A stretch of DNA of 64,000 bases. Origin: Hypholoma sublateritium FD-334 SS-4. Taxonomy: Eukaryota; Basidiomycota; Agaricomycetes; Agaricales; Strophariaceae. The translations under genes and the position numbers were made by a program. The notes under the pieces were generated by a model, which worked only from the letters and a program-made list of their open reading frames with translations, had not been told where the DNA came from and did not search any database. Below, piece by piece: positions 11,256-22,619 of this stretch. Location: the NCBI GenBank assembly GCA_000827495.1, contig KN817613.1:95251-159250 (forward strand), read 5' to 3'. Within the stretch, counting starts at the first letter, position 1. The number at the start of each line of letters is the position of its first letter.

Positions 11256-14029
11256 GGCGGGCGCGGTGTCGCAGGGGGGAGACGGTGAGAGAAAGGGGGG
11301 GGGGAAAACAACGCGCCCTCTGTGCGGTCCGGAATATGTATGTGTTCGATGGCGAAAGAACGCGGCCCAATGGCGCTGTTGACTTATCCACTTAGTAGGA
11401 AATTACTTAAGCTGCTGGGATCGGGCGAAACTGATGGAGCGAATTTCATTTCGGCACGCGCGGGGCAGAGTGTCCGATTTGGTTTCGAAGAGAATGTCAG
11501 ATGGGGGCGCCTGTGCGTCTGAAGCAGGAGGAGTCTGAAGCAGAAGGACAGCTGGCGGACTGATGGGAGGCAGGGCCACCGTCGGCTGGCCCTGCCGGAG
11601 CAAGCCGAGCGTCCGATCCTCAGCCACCTGCAGCGGCGCGGGCCCAGTAAGTAACTGTAGGTTTCCCCAGCAAATCGCTCGTCAACTTCATCGTGGATAA
11701 GCTTGTCAGAAGTGCCCGAAACCGGAGAAATGACCAGCTCTGCTCTCTGTGCGCCAATAATAGCTTGCTTCCTAGTCTCAGAATACCTCTTAGAGATGCT
11801 AAAAAACAGGAAGATGACAAGTGCCCATGTTAAATCAGTCTCCAAGAGAGCAGAGTGTTCTCAGCGACATCGTATTCTCACCGCTCAACCACCGCGCAAG
11901 ATATCAGACTCGCAAGAGTTAGCCTGGGACGTCCCACTATGATTTTGACTCCATCGTCAGCCTTGCTTTTGCCTCTAATTAAAGTATCATGTATTTAGCT
12001 TTCGAGCTTGCTTACCAGAATATGAAGGCCCGTCCGAATCCATTCTAAAGTCGGAGTCGTATTTATATCCTACGTTGGCATTAATCACTTCTCGTCATTT
12101 AAAAGCCCACCTCCCGCGATCAGTCAATGTCGCTGCTGACGAGCGAGTAGAAGTTCAGACTCAAACTCAGGTATGATCATGACCTCTTTATTGGCAGTCG
12201 CAATGTTAACACGAACGCCGGCGATCTACATATTTTCTTAAGACGACGCCTCGTCGTCCATCGTCTCGCCGTCTCCGAGGCGCAGAAGCAGATCGTTTCA
12301 GCAGCGATTCCGTGCATTTTTCCGAGTCAGAAGGCGTCGTCGAAGCCCTCTCGTAAGTAACCACTCTGGACTCTCAGGAACCCACCCCACCCGCAAATAG
12401 AACATGGCGTAAAGCTCAGCCGGCGGGGATGTACGTACATACGCAGGTGGTAGAACAGCAGTGCACTGAGTAAGTAACTGAAATAAGTCATCTGCAAGTA
12501 AAAACATACAGTGGAGCTATGGGTCCCGATCAGATTCAGTTCTGATGCGCATCCGTCGCCCTCACGCTGGCGGGATGCCGTTCTGGAACGCCAGCCTCGA
12601 AAGAGCCTGAAGGCGCTATCCAGTATCGGCTGCCCAGCCGGCATGGTGGGGACCTTAATTGGGCAGCATTCGCGGACCGGTACGGCGGAGCTATCTTGGG
12701 CTCACGACAGTAAGCATTCTTTGCAAGTATGCATGCAGTATGCAGACGGCCGCGGATGCGAGTGGGTGGAGTGGACCTCGGGCAGTGTCGCGATGCAGGT
12801 ATAATTCAGGCTTATCGAGTCAGAATAGGAGGATCCTCCCCGGTATGGAGCTGCCCGGGGTGTGTGGCACGCTATAAATGCGAGCGGGCTTCTGTTTGAA
12901 AGACCGAGGAAGCTGAAGAGTGCTTATCTTTCAAGCAAGGTTTTTTCAGTCAGCCAGTTGTATTCCTTGTTCATTGTGCCGCTCTGACTGTAGACCAGTC
13001 TTGATGAGCAAACTTCATTGCTGTAAATCGACGTTGATGAGAGAAGTTAATTAAGCGCCCGTTAAATCAAGCATCGCGCGTCCGACTTCTTGTTCGGTCG
13101 GCCGAGGGGTGTATGTATCAGGTTGTAATCACTCCTCAGGAATATTATGAGTGTTCTGCTTTAGATTGCAAGCCCATACAACTTGGAGTGTTTTCTGTGA
13201 TGGCGTATGATATGAATTTTGCCAACTGAGCGACTTGTGCTCGTTTAACGCACCTTCTTAAAAGTTCCGCTCAGCGCTTTGAGCTCTTTTATTCCTGTTA
13301 CCATATCTTTAGCCATACATACGCAGCGCCGGTGCGAGATGTACTGAAAAGAACTCGGCGCTGGGAACGCGAGAAGTGGAATTACGGAGCCTTTTAGGAC
13401 CGGCACTCGGCAGAGTGATTTTCGTTGGACTGTCGATTATGCTTGTGGGATGACGGCCGATATCTTTTTTTGCCCATTGTTCTAAGCAGCTATAAGTAAG
13501 TACGAATGCGCTGCGCAAAGTAGCGCTCTATGAGTCAGGATGGTACCCGCCACTGTTCAAACAGGTGCAAATAGCGGGCCCCAATAAATCGAGCCGGGGT
13601 GTAAATGGATGCCGAACTTTGCGTCAAACCACAACCACCACCATCCTCTTCTCGCAGTCTCGTTTGTTCTGTCAGGCTCGCTGTATCATTTCCTGTTGGA
13701 CTCTCGTACCACACCTGTAACAAGCCTAGAATCCTGTGTAATCCGTACAACCGCATGTAAGATCTTCCTCCTGTATCCGCCGCTGAAGTGCCTTCGTAGC
13801 TGTATCCATCCCTGTCGTGTACTGCGCGGGCGAGTTTGTTGTTCCGTGCTCATGTCTTTGCCCCCGCTCCTCTCTCATGTCGTCGATACTCAACCATGTC
13901 TTGTTGTCTTTACTTTTGCAGAGCAAAGTCACTTTTCCCAAACCTCCACGTCCATCTTGAGTTCTGTTTTGAGCGATAAATTTTCATCAGAGACCAAGCC
14001 GCCGCAAGTGCTGGACTGACGCCGTTGCA
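11256..14029. other. 2.8 kb without a confident gene
   Basis: Contains the MFS promoter and the 5' side of the RRM gene. On the minus strand 11845-11403 has a hydrophobic segment (ALVIFLFFSI) followed by a plausible cytosolic tail, but no clean exon structure or ATG could be built. It may be a remnant of a membrane-protein gene. A TATAAATG at about 12873 has no obvious gene behind it. Base composition is lower in GC than in the neighbouring genes. Confidence 0.4.
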
Positions 14030-15624
14030 ATGCTCAACCAACTGTACGACGGAAGCGACTTCACCGACAAGAATGAGGTAGGTAGCCTTCCGCACTCTCC
14101 GGTACGCGAAGATCGCTGACTGTCCCTATTCTCGAAACTGTGCGCGTTGCTATCCACCTATGCATCTTCAGGAATTCGACGATATGAAGACCGAGCAGAA
14201 GGTGCCGTCGTTTACGACGAACGCGGAAGCTGTGACCGGCGAGAAGCGCCGAAACGAAGAAGAGCACACCGCCGTCCCGCATCCTAGCTCACGGCCCAGC
14301 AGCGGTATCGACCAAAAGTCACAAACGCAGGCGCAAAACGGAAGCTTCGCGCCGACCGGCGTCATGCCCGCTGGGAATATACAGGCCGTGCCGGGCTACG
14401 ACGCGTTGTACATCGGCGACTTGCAATGGGTCTGTCTGTTCTCTGCTTGATTTTATGTTACCATTGACGATGTATGCGCGTCGTGCTTCCACAGTGGACG
14501 ACTGATGAAGATCTACGTCAAGTTGCGCTGAATTGCGGGGTCAATGTAGATCATAATGATATCACTTTCTCGGAGCATAAAGTGAATGGGAAGAGCAAGG
14601 GGTGAGGTGTACGTCGAGTCAACTATGTCGCTAGCACTGATCTGTTCCATTATAGAATCGCGTTTATTGAATGCCACGACGCCCAAGGGGCGGCCAACCT
14701 CAAAGTATGGTTCGATAACAAGTGGGTCTCTCCCCCCCATCGTGCTACGGCATTCGCTGACTGGAACACAGCGACTTCCAAAATCGGCGGGCCACAGCAA
14801 CTGTCACCAACTCAGCACAGGGCAACCCCTTCCGCACGCTGCCCAAAGGTAACCACCCATCTTGAAACAGCCCTGAACGATTTTCACATCAAATTTCATC
14901 ACAGAGCCTCCAGCCAGGGACGTACGGACCCCGTCTGCGGGGCCCCCAGCTGCGGCGGTGAGCGGGCGCGGAGGTGGTGCGTTCCGTGGTGGGGGGCATC
15001 AGGGCGGTATGGGCGCCGTCGCGCGCGGCGGTGCGATGATGGGCGGCGCGATGATGGCGAGCCCGGGGATGGGTATGGGCATGGGGATCCCTGGTATGGC
15101 CGGCATGGGCATGGGCATGGGTATGGGCAACATGGGGATGATGGGGATGGGCGGCGCCGGGGGCAACTTCATGGGCGTCCGCGGCGGCTTCCAGGGCGGG
15201 CGGGGCGGGATGATCCCCCAGGGCCCGCGCGGGGGGATGATGGGCGGGCGCGGCGGCGGTATGGGTACGAGTTTTTAGTCCTCTTCTTTTTATCATTCAT
15301 CCCCTTTGCGCCTCTTCTTGACCCCCCTTCCTGCGCCGATAGTCGTTTCTTTTTAATCTGTTTTTTGGGTGCCGAATGTTGTGCTTACTGTTGTCTTCTT
15401 TTTTGTTTCCCCCTCTGTCGCTCGTGCCATTGCCATGTACCTCACGCGCTGCGCGACTTGTAATATGTCTTGCACTACACATATCGTGTATGAAACAAAT
15501 ATTTGCATGTCTAGCAGGCGCGATGCAAGGCGGGCGGGGCGGTATGGGGGCGGGGGCAGCAGCAGCGGGACACTTCAACCCAGCGTTCATCCCAAACAAC
15601 GCCAGCGGCCCCAAAGGGCGCTGA
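14030..15624 (+). CDS. CPSF6-like RRM protein with Gly/Met-rich tail
   Basis: Seven exons (14030-14077, 14172-14429, 14495-14601, 14656-14721, 14772-14848, 14905-15258, 15518-15624) give 338 residues. One RRM covers about residues 94-170: RNP2-type LYIGDLQW, then [16 protein letters not shown] and the RNP1 region [27 protein letters not shown] is the pattern of CPSF6/CFIm68-type RRMs, so a nuclear role in pre-mRNA 3'-end processing is likely by family. The tail is RGG-like and then a run of GMGMG repeats. The last intron (15259-15517, 259 nt) is much longer than the others; if it is retained, translation stops at 15276-15278 with a slightly different C-terminus (MGTSF). Splicing instead gives an ending with [17 protein letters not shown]. 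Confidence 0.85.
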
Positions 15625-16103
15625 AGATTCGACAGCGACACATACACTGCGATCGACGCCGACTTCGACTTTGCCACGATACTCACAGATATATGCGCGG
15701 CGGCTCCTTCGCTTCTCTAATTTTCCTCGTGGGCGCCTTTTCGCGCCCTGTTTGTTTTACTTACATAAAAGTTATATGCTTTCTACGTTGTTGTCCTTGT
15801 TTCCGCCGTGCTCTTCTCGTAGATACATATCTATTACACATAGTTATAATACAGTGGCACTGTCGTACTTATTCTGATATTGGGATCGAGGTCGTGTAAG
15901 ACGGTGTTGAGGCTGCAATTTTCAGTCGAGCGCAATTCCGATATGGAGGATTCCCTACTTGACTCTTGAGCCGGGCATTTTATGCAAGGTGGCCTTATTG
16001 CGTTGGTGAGGCTGCCACGGTGTGGCCGTCGCCTTGGGAAGTCGCCAAAAAACTTCTGATTTCCTTCAGCAGGACAGCATGATAGATCCACAGTCCCTGG
16101 CCT
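15625..16103. other. intergenic between convergent genes
   Basis: 3' flanks of the RRM gene and of the DUF4604 gene. AT-richer than the genes. Nothing else is recognised. Confidence 0.5.
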
Positions 16104-16783
16104 TCATGCATCGTCGCCGAAAGATAGCAATGTTTTGCTTGTTTTCTTCGCTTTCTTGGACGAGTTCTTCGCGCTCTTGTCCTTCGCCTTGCTGTCGATC
16201 TGCGCCTTCAGCTCGTCCAGCTGGCCGACCGCCTTCCGCTTGTTCGACTTGAACGGCTTGGACACACCGCCCTTGCTCGACGAGGAGAACGAGAGCCCCT
16301 GCGCGCCAGCCTTGGAGCTCGACGCCACGGGGTCTTTGGCGCCCGCGCCTGCCGCATCGGCTAGTGGAGCACCCGATGTGGGCTCGGGGAGCGGCGCCAG
16401 GCCTTTCTCTACGCAGGATCTGTCAGCGCTCAGCCATAGTCCGCAGCGAGTGGAGGGCGCAGCGTACCTGCGCGCCGCACGTTCTCCGCCTCGCGCTCGG
16501 TGAGGTGCTTGCCCTCGCGCAGGACGACGACCTGCGGCTTCTCGTCCGCGAAGTCTTCGTCCGCGCTGCCCTGGTCGTCCGCGGGGCGCTCGGGGATCGC
16601 AGGCCGCCGCGGGATGGGCGCGCGCCCGCCGCCGACGTGCTCGAACTCCGCGTCGTCGTCGTCGTCATCGTCGTCCTGCACGCCGTTCATGCGATTTTGC
16701 AGCTTCTGGAGGAAGGCGGGGACGTTGGCCTGGTAGGCGAGCTTCGAGGAGAGCTGCGCGCGGGTGGGCTCGCGCGGCGCCAT
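16104..16783 (-). CDS. DUF4604 family protein
   Basis: Two exons (16783-16468, 16408-16104; 59 nt intron) give 206 residues. The start MAPREPTRAQLSSKLAYQAN is followed by VPAFLQKLQNRMNG, an acidic run of eight Asp and then VVVLREGKHLTEREAENV. These are the conserved blocks of fungal DUF4604 proteins. The second exon is Lys/Ser-rich with likely nuclear targeting segments (KSNKRK, KKAKKTSK). Function is unknown in the family; its small size, charge and basic tail suggest a nuclear protein. It is divergent from the DENN gene with 141 bp between the start codons. Confidence 0.85.
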
Positions 16784-16924
16784 TGTGTGCGGGCTGCGAT
16801 GAGTTTGCGGCCAAGGTGCGGCAGCAGCGTGTGGGGCCGGACTTCCGCGTTTGGGCTGGCAGTGGGTCTGATTTCATCAGGGGCCGGCGAACTGCCGCTG
16901 GTGTTCATCACGACCACCACGAGG
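16784..16924. promoter_or_regulatory. bidirectional promoter, DUF4604 / DENN gene
   Basis: 141 bp between the two start codons of divergent genes. No TATA box is visible. The region is GC-rich. Confidence 0.6.
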
Positions 16925-19455
16925 ATGGCGCCGCGCCATCCGACAGTGCTCAACCTCGACGACGCGGCGTACGAGGAGGACATCGGCGACGGCAGCCCGT
17001 ACCTGGCCATCCCGTCGTCGACCAGCTCGAGGGCCAGCTCATCGACGTCGTTCAGCGATGCCTCGTCGCCGCGCACGCTGCCCACCGACGACGAATATGA
17101 CATCCCTATCGGGAGTGCCATGAGCCCCGACGTGCTCGACACGCCGACGAATATAAAGTTCAGCGTCCAGCTGCCGTCGCCGTCGTCCCCCTCCCTGGCC
17201 ACATTTTCGGACAGGCCCTTTCAGATCGAGCGCGCTGCGACGCTTCCTGACAACTTGCAGACGGAGAAGAAACGCTCGACGGCCCGGGAAATACAGGAGG
17301 AACTGAAGGCGCTGCCCCGGGACAACACGTCTATTGCCAACATGCGGAGGTGGATCATGGGCATTGCTGTTGGTGAGGGCAACACCCACTGTTCTCCGCA
17401 ACGACGGCTGACATATTTCCTAGTCGAGTTTGACTTGGACTCTGGGCCTGTTGTCGAAGGAATATATCCCCCTCTCGCCCTTCTCCCAGCTGAATCACAA
17501 AACATGTGCGTTGCTTGTGTCTCTGCACTTGGAACATGGTATTGAGACGCGTCCCAGCGCATTCTGTGCTTTCCCAGATTCCATGCAGTTTGACCAGGGT
17601 TCTCAAACGCACTCTTTCCGCGTACGCGAAAGTGTCGCTGCCAAGCCCTTGGAGAATAGGCCCGCCACGATAGATGGGTTTATATACGGATTCTCGCATT
17701 TCATCCAGCGCCGGGATTCCTCCTCGAAACGAGGCTATTCTCAGCGTTCTCTCGTCATTTTGACTCAGCACCAATATCCAGCACTGTATTCTGCCCTCAC
17801 CAGCATATTCGGCCCGCTGTTTGGGCAGCATGGGACGCCCATGCTGGAGGCTGCCTGCCACAATATTGCGACATGGTAGGTGCGCATTTTCTTCGATGCT
17901 CTGTCATGCCATTTACAATATGAAGGTTAGGCCGGATCCCACCCCAGGTAGAACGCTCGAGCTTGGGTTCTTGGGGACGGTCCTTCATGTCGAAATACCA
18001 CAGTCGATCGACGTGCTGCAGGTCACTGGCACTTCGTCATTCAACGAGAAATATAATCCCAGGTTACACGTTCGTGTTTCTATTATTTCCATATCGCGCC
18101 GTTCATCCTTATAAACGAGTTTCAGATACTGGCGACGACAGCTCCGTTCATACCACCGCCACTGCTTCTATTCGAAGCTTGCCTGGCTAATTTGTGGTCC
18201 ATCTGGGAATGTCTAGTGCTCTGTGAACCCATTCTGGTGTTCGGCCCATCGCCAGCGGAAACCAGTCAAGCAATCTGGTGGCTTCGTGATCTTCTGCGGC
18301 CCGTTAGTGCAACATTCTACCTCCTTCCTGGCTATCACTCATATTTAACTTAGATTCCTTTGGCTGGTGACGTCAGGCCTTACTTCACAATGCAAGACGG
18401 CCACTACACGGAGCTCGTGAACAGGCTTCCGCCCAAAGCGGGGCTTCTTCTAGGTGTAACCAACCCCTTTTTTGAGAAATCCTGCGCACATTGGCCGCAT
18501 GTTCTGAGCTTGGGTCGCCGTATTCCGTATGTTTTTTCTATGTCATTTTTGAATTTGTTCAGTATCAAACTCTGCCATCAGGGTTGCGAACACTCCTAAA
18601 CAGAAAACTCCAGTCCTGGGGTCGTCCGCGGGTCCTGCGCCAGGGTGGAAGACGAGGACACACAAGCGATACATTTCGAAAGATCGTGTCCTCCTAAAGA
18701 AGCTGGAACATGCCGTACGAGGTGATGAGCGCGCGAGTAAGTTTTGCTTCCCATTCCGGCATAACACGCACTCGCTCAAACGGATTTAGAAATCGAGGCT
18801 TCTCTCGCCCTCCGAACCCATTTCTGCTCCCGATCGACACAGCTAATCGCACCCCTAGCCCGGTACCTCAACTCGCTTATACCCTCCCCGACCGAAGTCC
18901 ACCATGCGCGCAAAACCTCCACATTAACACCTAGCTTATCTTCGTCCGCGTTCCCCTCCCCAGCAGCATCGCCCATGTCCACATTCTCGTCGCCCGCATT
19001 CAAATCTAGCTCCTCCAAATCTAGACTCGCGTCAACGTCCATCCCATCATCCCCGGCGCCTACAAGTACAGCCGCCCTGCCCAGCACGCGGGTACCGCGC
19101 TCGCCGTACCTGGGGCACCGCAGCTTGCAGCTGAAGCCGTTCAACTCGGACCACTTCTTCGCGTCGCTCAAGGCGCACGGGTCGACACTCCCGTTCAAGT
19201 CGGCGGCGAAGCGGACGCAGTTCTACGAGCGGTATGTCTGTTTGTTTGTTGCCGCTGCGCGAATTTAGGCTCGTGCTTCTTCCGCCGATCGCTGACTCTC
19301 CTTGTGTTTGTTTCGTCCTGTATATTAGGTGGCTGAAGTCGCCCGCGTTTGGGACGTGGCTTGCACAGCAGGAAAACATTGTGCAGACTGTGCTGAATGA
19401 CTCGCCGCTCATCCCGCCGGCGAGCATCATTGGGACGCCGTCGCTCCGTGGGTAG
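16925..19455 (+). CDS. DENN-domain protein of the DENND6 (FAM116/Afi1-like) type
   Basis: Nine exons (16925-17372, 17424-17505, 17558-17875, 17931-18069, 18126-18302, 18354-18526, 18582-18736, 18790-19231, 19329-19455) give 686 residues. After a Ser-rich N-terminal region of about 130 residues come the uDENN and DENN blocks: VEFDLDSGPVVEGIYPPL, FCAFPDSMQFDQGSQTHSFR, TIDGFIYGFSHFIQRRDSSS, SLVILTQHQYPALYSALTSI, FGPLFGQHGTPMLEAACHNI, LGFLGTVLHVEIPQSIDV and GLLLGVTNPFFEKSCAHWPH. DENND6 proteins are Rab guanine-nucleotide exchange factors, and the yeast relative Afi1 acts in polarity through Arf3. A role in endosome or polarised vesicle traffic follows by family. The fourth donor site (GTTCGT at 18070) is weak but is the only one that keeps frame. 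Upstream in-frame sequence overlaps the divergent gene and is not used. Confidence 0.88.
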
Positions 19456-19758
19456 GGACATCATGCAGGCCTTATGGGATGTATATTCGTGATCTCGCTC
19501 ATATATCTTTTCTTCTTTGTCTTGTTATATTATTCGTGGTTTAATTGATTTGCGGTTCCCAGTTACAGACGATGCAGCACGGGGCGAGAACAGAAGCACC
19601 AATAAGCTTTTCATGTTGTTTCGTGGAGACCGGCCGCCCCGGGGATTCGCACTGTGCTTCTGCGCTCCACGCATATGCATATAAATCCAGCGGCAGAGGT
19701 ATATCATAAGAGTTGACTCCTGACGCCCTTAGACCTGCGTCTGGCGAGTTGTTTCTCC

Positions 19759-21527
19759 ATGTCCGAATCGGTACGGTGTAAGTATTCTCTCCCTCCGTCG
19801 TACAGCTATACACTTACTTGGCAATGCTCTCAGGGAAGTCTGCTTACGGCTTCCATTGGCGTGATTACACTGTGCGTTCTGTTACGTTCACCACGGAGCT
19901 CTATAACGGTAAAATCTATCAGTACAAGAAACTCCAAAGAGTATTGGGCTTGGAAGAAGACGACGGATGGTTCCAAAAAATTGTGGTGGGCATTTACTGC
20001 TCTCCTTGTCGAGTATGCCACTCAGTTTGAAGAATCACTAGTATGATATGCATTGCATAGAGCGGAAGCACTTCACCATCCAGCCCCCCGACGATGGAGA
20101 GGAAGAATTATTTGATTTGGTCAAAGCTGAGGTCGGTCAATCGATTGTCGCTCGTATTTTTTCGGACTAAGCCCGTGTGCAGCTCAAAGGGAAAGAACCT
20201 ATCCTCTTCGGAGGAAGTCATGGAGACAGATGCCTCTCTTTCATATTCGGGGTGATTAGGAGGAAATACTGCCAGCAACGTTGCGATTACAGGAGACGCT
20301 CTGAAAAATGGACTTCCAAGTCGGTGTGTATCTTCATGACCCCCATGTGTGAGCGGTGTCGGTTAATTTCATTGTCGTAAGGCTGTCCCAGCGACCCAAT
20401 CATGCGATCGCGACTCGGTATGTTGATGCTCCGCGGCTCCCACTGATACTGATTCGTTTGGATAGAGCACGGCTGCGCCCAGTATGGGTACCTCATCACA
20501 GCCGATCGCAAGGGTCCCAATCAAAACGTCGGTATACCATTCACCAAGGAGAACTAAAGACACTCGAAAGAAATTACGCCCTGTTGTCCTCCTACGGAAG
20601 AAATACAAGAACATCGGCCCTCCCGAAGAGTACGGCGCGCTAACTCGCGGTAAAGAAACGCGCGTCGACTCTGTCAATTCAGACGATCGGTTGGGATTTG
20701 ATTCACGCGAGTCTTCTACGGCGCAATATTTTGCTGAATCGGAGCGTAGTGCTTCGTCGGCCAGTGCCCTAAATGGTTATCGCGGCATGCATTCTGGTTT
20801 TGAGTCGGTCACTCAGAGCGACATTTCCTCCCCCCCACCGTCGTTGGAAGAAAACAGGGCAGCACCTTCCACTCTCCCCTCGATGTTTCAGGCGGGCCCG
20901 CAAGTCAAAGGGCCACGCCGAGTGCCAAGGCCACTTGACGCGCCTGGATATTTCCATGACTATCAGCCGAATAACCGTCCTGTCAACACTGCTGGTCCTG
21001 CACACGAACAACAATACTCCGCCCTTTCGGGTTCCCAAAGCACCAATTCCTCCAGTCCGCCATTGGACGACTATTTCGACTACTTTAACACCTTGTCTCC
21101 CTACGGCGGTCCCCGGTGGGAGCCCAGGGAGCCCGACCCCAGCCTCTCCAGCAGTATCCCCAGGTCGGAGAAGTTGCAGATGCCCGTTACTGAAACCCCC
21201 AAACCATCGTCCGCCGATCCATCGTCGAGTGGGACAGATCGTATGTTTTGCACAAAGGCGCCGACCGAGAGGGAGAGCGGGATCGCGGGCATTCATCGCT
21301 TCCTGAGCAAGTGCCACCCGCCAATGATGCAGCACATCCTCCCCTTCGTCAATTTTGGTTGCACGACGACGGAATACCTGCGCGCCGTGTCGACATGGTC
21401 GGCGGAGCAACGGCACAAGCTGCTGGTGAAGATACTTCAGGCTGGGCGGGGCGGGGCGGTGTCGCAGATGGACATTGCGGTTTTGGAGAACCATTTCGAG
21501 ACGTACTTCATGGACGACGATGTATAA
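19759..21527 (+). CDS. hypothetical protein with a conserved-looking C-terminal helical block
   Basis: A six-exon model (19759-19777, 19834-19985, 20042-20131, 20183-20323, 20382-20417, 20466-21527) is open throughout and gives 499 residues. Exons A-C read MSESVRWKSAYGFHWRDYTV, KIYQYKKLQRVLGLEEDDGW and RKHFTIQPPDDGEEELFDLV. The middle is a long Ser/Pro-rich, probably disordered region. The last about 75 residues form a compact block (GIAGIHRFLSKCHPPMMQHI, then TTTEYLRAVSTWSAEQRHKL and SQMDIAVLENHFETYF) that looks helical. I recall similar C-termini in basidiomycete hypothetical proteins but cannot name a family. The fourth and fifth exons are the least certain. The large exon alone is open from 20466 to the TAA. 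Confidence 0.65.
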
Positions 21528-21599
21528 TAATGCCATCTCTGGACTTTGCCACTGGGAGGCTTTGAGCTGTAAGAGAAGTTTCTCATCGCTGCCCGTCGT

Positions 21600-21849
21600 T
21601 AGGGTTGAAACGTTGAAACCTCGACGTGCCATTCACCAAGAAGAATCAAAGACACTCGAAAGAACAGGCGCCCCGTGGTCCTCTGACGCGGCGGAAGAAA
21701 TATGCAAGAACCCGGCACTCTCAAAAAATCGCATGATTATGGCGTGCTACCATATCATAGACCTATGCATGCGAACCTTCTACGGCCAATGTTTGGTTGA
21801 ATCAGAGCGCAGTGCCTGGTCGTCTGTCCCAGATCTGTCGAATGAATAA
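21600..21849 (+). pseudogene. partial duplicate of the preceding gene
   Basis: Repeats bases about 20530-20775 of the large exon of the gene at 19759-21527 (CATTCACCAAG-AGAA, AAGACACTCGAAAGAA, GGAAGAAATA-CAAGAAC, GAATC-GAGCG-AGTGC). It is diverged, with indels and no start, in the 3' flank of that gene. Confidence 0.75.
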
Positions 21850-21972
21850 CTTTGTCTCCGAGGCTATTCCATGTTTTATATGCACGAAGGACTTTGACTT
21901 AGGGAGATTGATGTTTATTCCAAAGCACTATTTAGAACGGATATCTCGCCCGTTCACCGACCACAGACGCAT

Positions 21973-22373
21973 TTAGCAGAAAATTCCGTAGCTCTGGTAC
22001 TCCGCAACCGAGGTGAAGATGCAGGTGCCCGCCGTGTCCGTGTCGAGCCTCTGGATGACGCCTCCTTGCTGGTCATTGCTGGGGTACAAGCTGACATGGC
22101 AATTCCCGAGGGCCTGCGTGACGACGATGGAAGCTTGCTTCGGGTTGAAGTTGCCCTTGCAAGACTGGCCGGGGGAAAGATTGCAGCTGATGGTGGTGCC
22201 ATCGCCGCACGCTGTGAAGTAATATGGTCAAAATCAGTCATGATATACGCATGGCCGCCGAAGAAGTCAAACTCACGTGTACCCAGGGGAGCGACGTTGA
22301 ATGCAACGTTGCTAGCGATGGCCTGGCCGGCAATGGCAGAGATGGTGAGAGCGACGAGGCTGATAAACTGCAT
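21973..22373 (-). CDS. small secreted cysteine-rich protein, copy A
   Basis: Two exons (22373-22277, 22211-21973; 65 nt intron) give 111 residues. The first 20-21 residues (MQFISLVALTISAIAGQAIA) are a signal peptide, probably cut before Ser-Asn. The mature part of about 90 residues has six Cys, in CGDG, ISCN, QSCK, GNCH, GTCI and a C-terminal FC, enough for three disulphides. No family is recognised; size, signal and Cys pattern fit a fungal small secreted protein or effector-like protein. The gene is one arm of an inverted duplication. Its protein matches the copy at 25064-25464 throughout, with only silent changes seen near the stop codon, while the flanks are clearly diverged. Confidence 0.85.
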
Positions 22374-22442
22374 TGTTCGTTTGTTGGCTTTGACTTTTCA
22401 AAGGTAGCTTGGATGCTGATTTTCTGCTCGCAATTGAAGGTC

Positions 22443-22449
22443 TTATATA
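22443..22449 (-). promoter_or_regulatory. TATA box of secreted protein copy A
   Basis: TATATAA on the minus strand, about 70 bp before the ATG at 22373, at the same distance as in the inverted copy. Confidence 0.6.
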
Positions 22450-22619
22450 CCTCAGCACGCTGCCAAAATGAAATTTGAGCAGCCAATGAGGCTGGTTGGA
22501 AAATTCTCACCGTCGATGTCCGTGCCAGATGACACTTTGTTACACCAGCTGACGCGCAGATAGAGTTGTGGAACGAATGTGCTACCACTCCAGCCCCAGT
22601 AAGCCATATTCCAGTGACT

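Noticed and set aside
11403..11845. Minus-strand ORFs with a hydrophobic segment beside the MFS gene
   Set aside because: The first codon of the longest frame is TTG, no splice chain or domain could be built; mentioned only as a possible remnant.
12873..12880. TATAAATG promoter-like site
   Set aside because: No gene, RNA fold or conserved product found downstream.
13609..14019. 136-codon ORF before the RRM gene
   Set aside because: Composition is Ser/Leu/Cys-rich without domain; it is probably 5' leader or promoter sequence.
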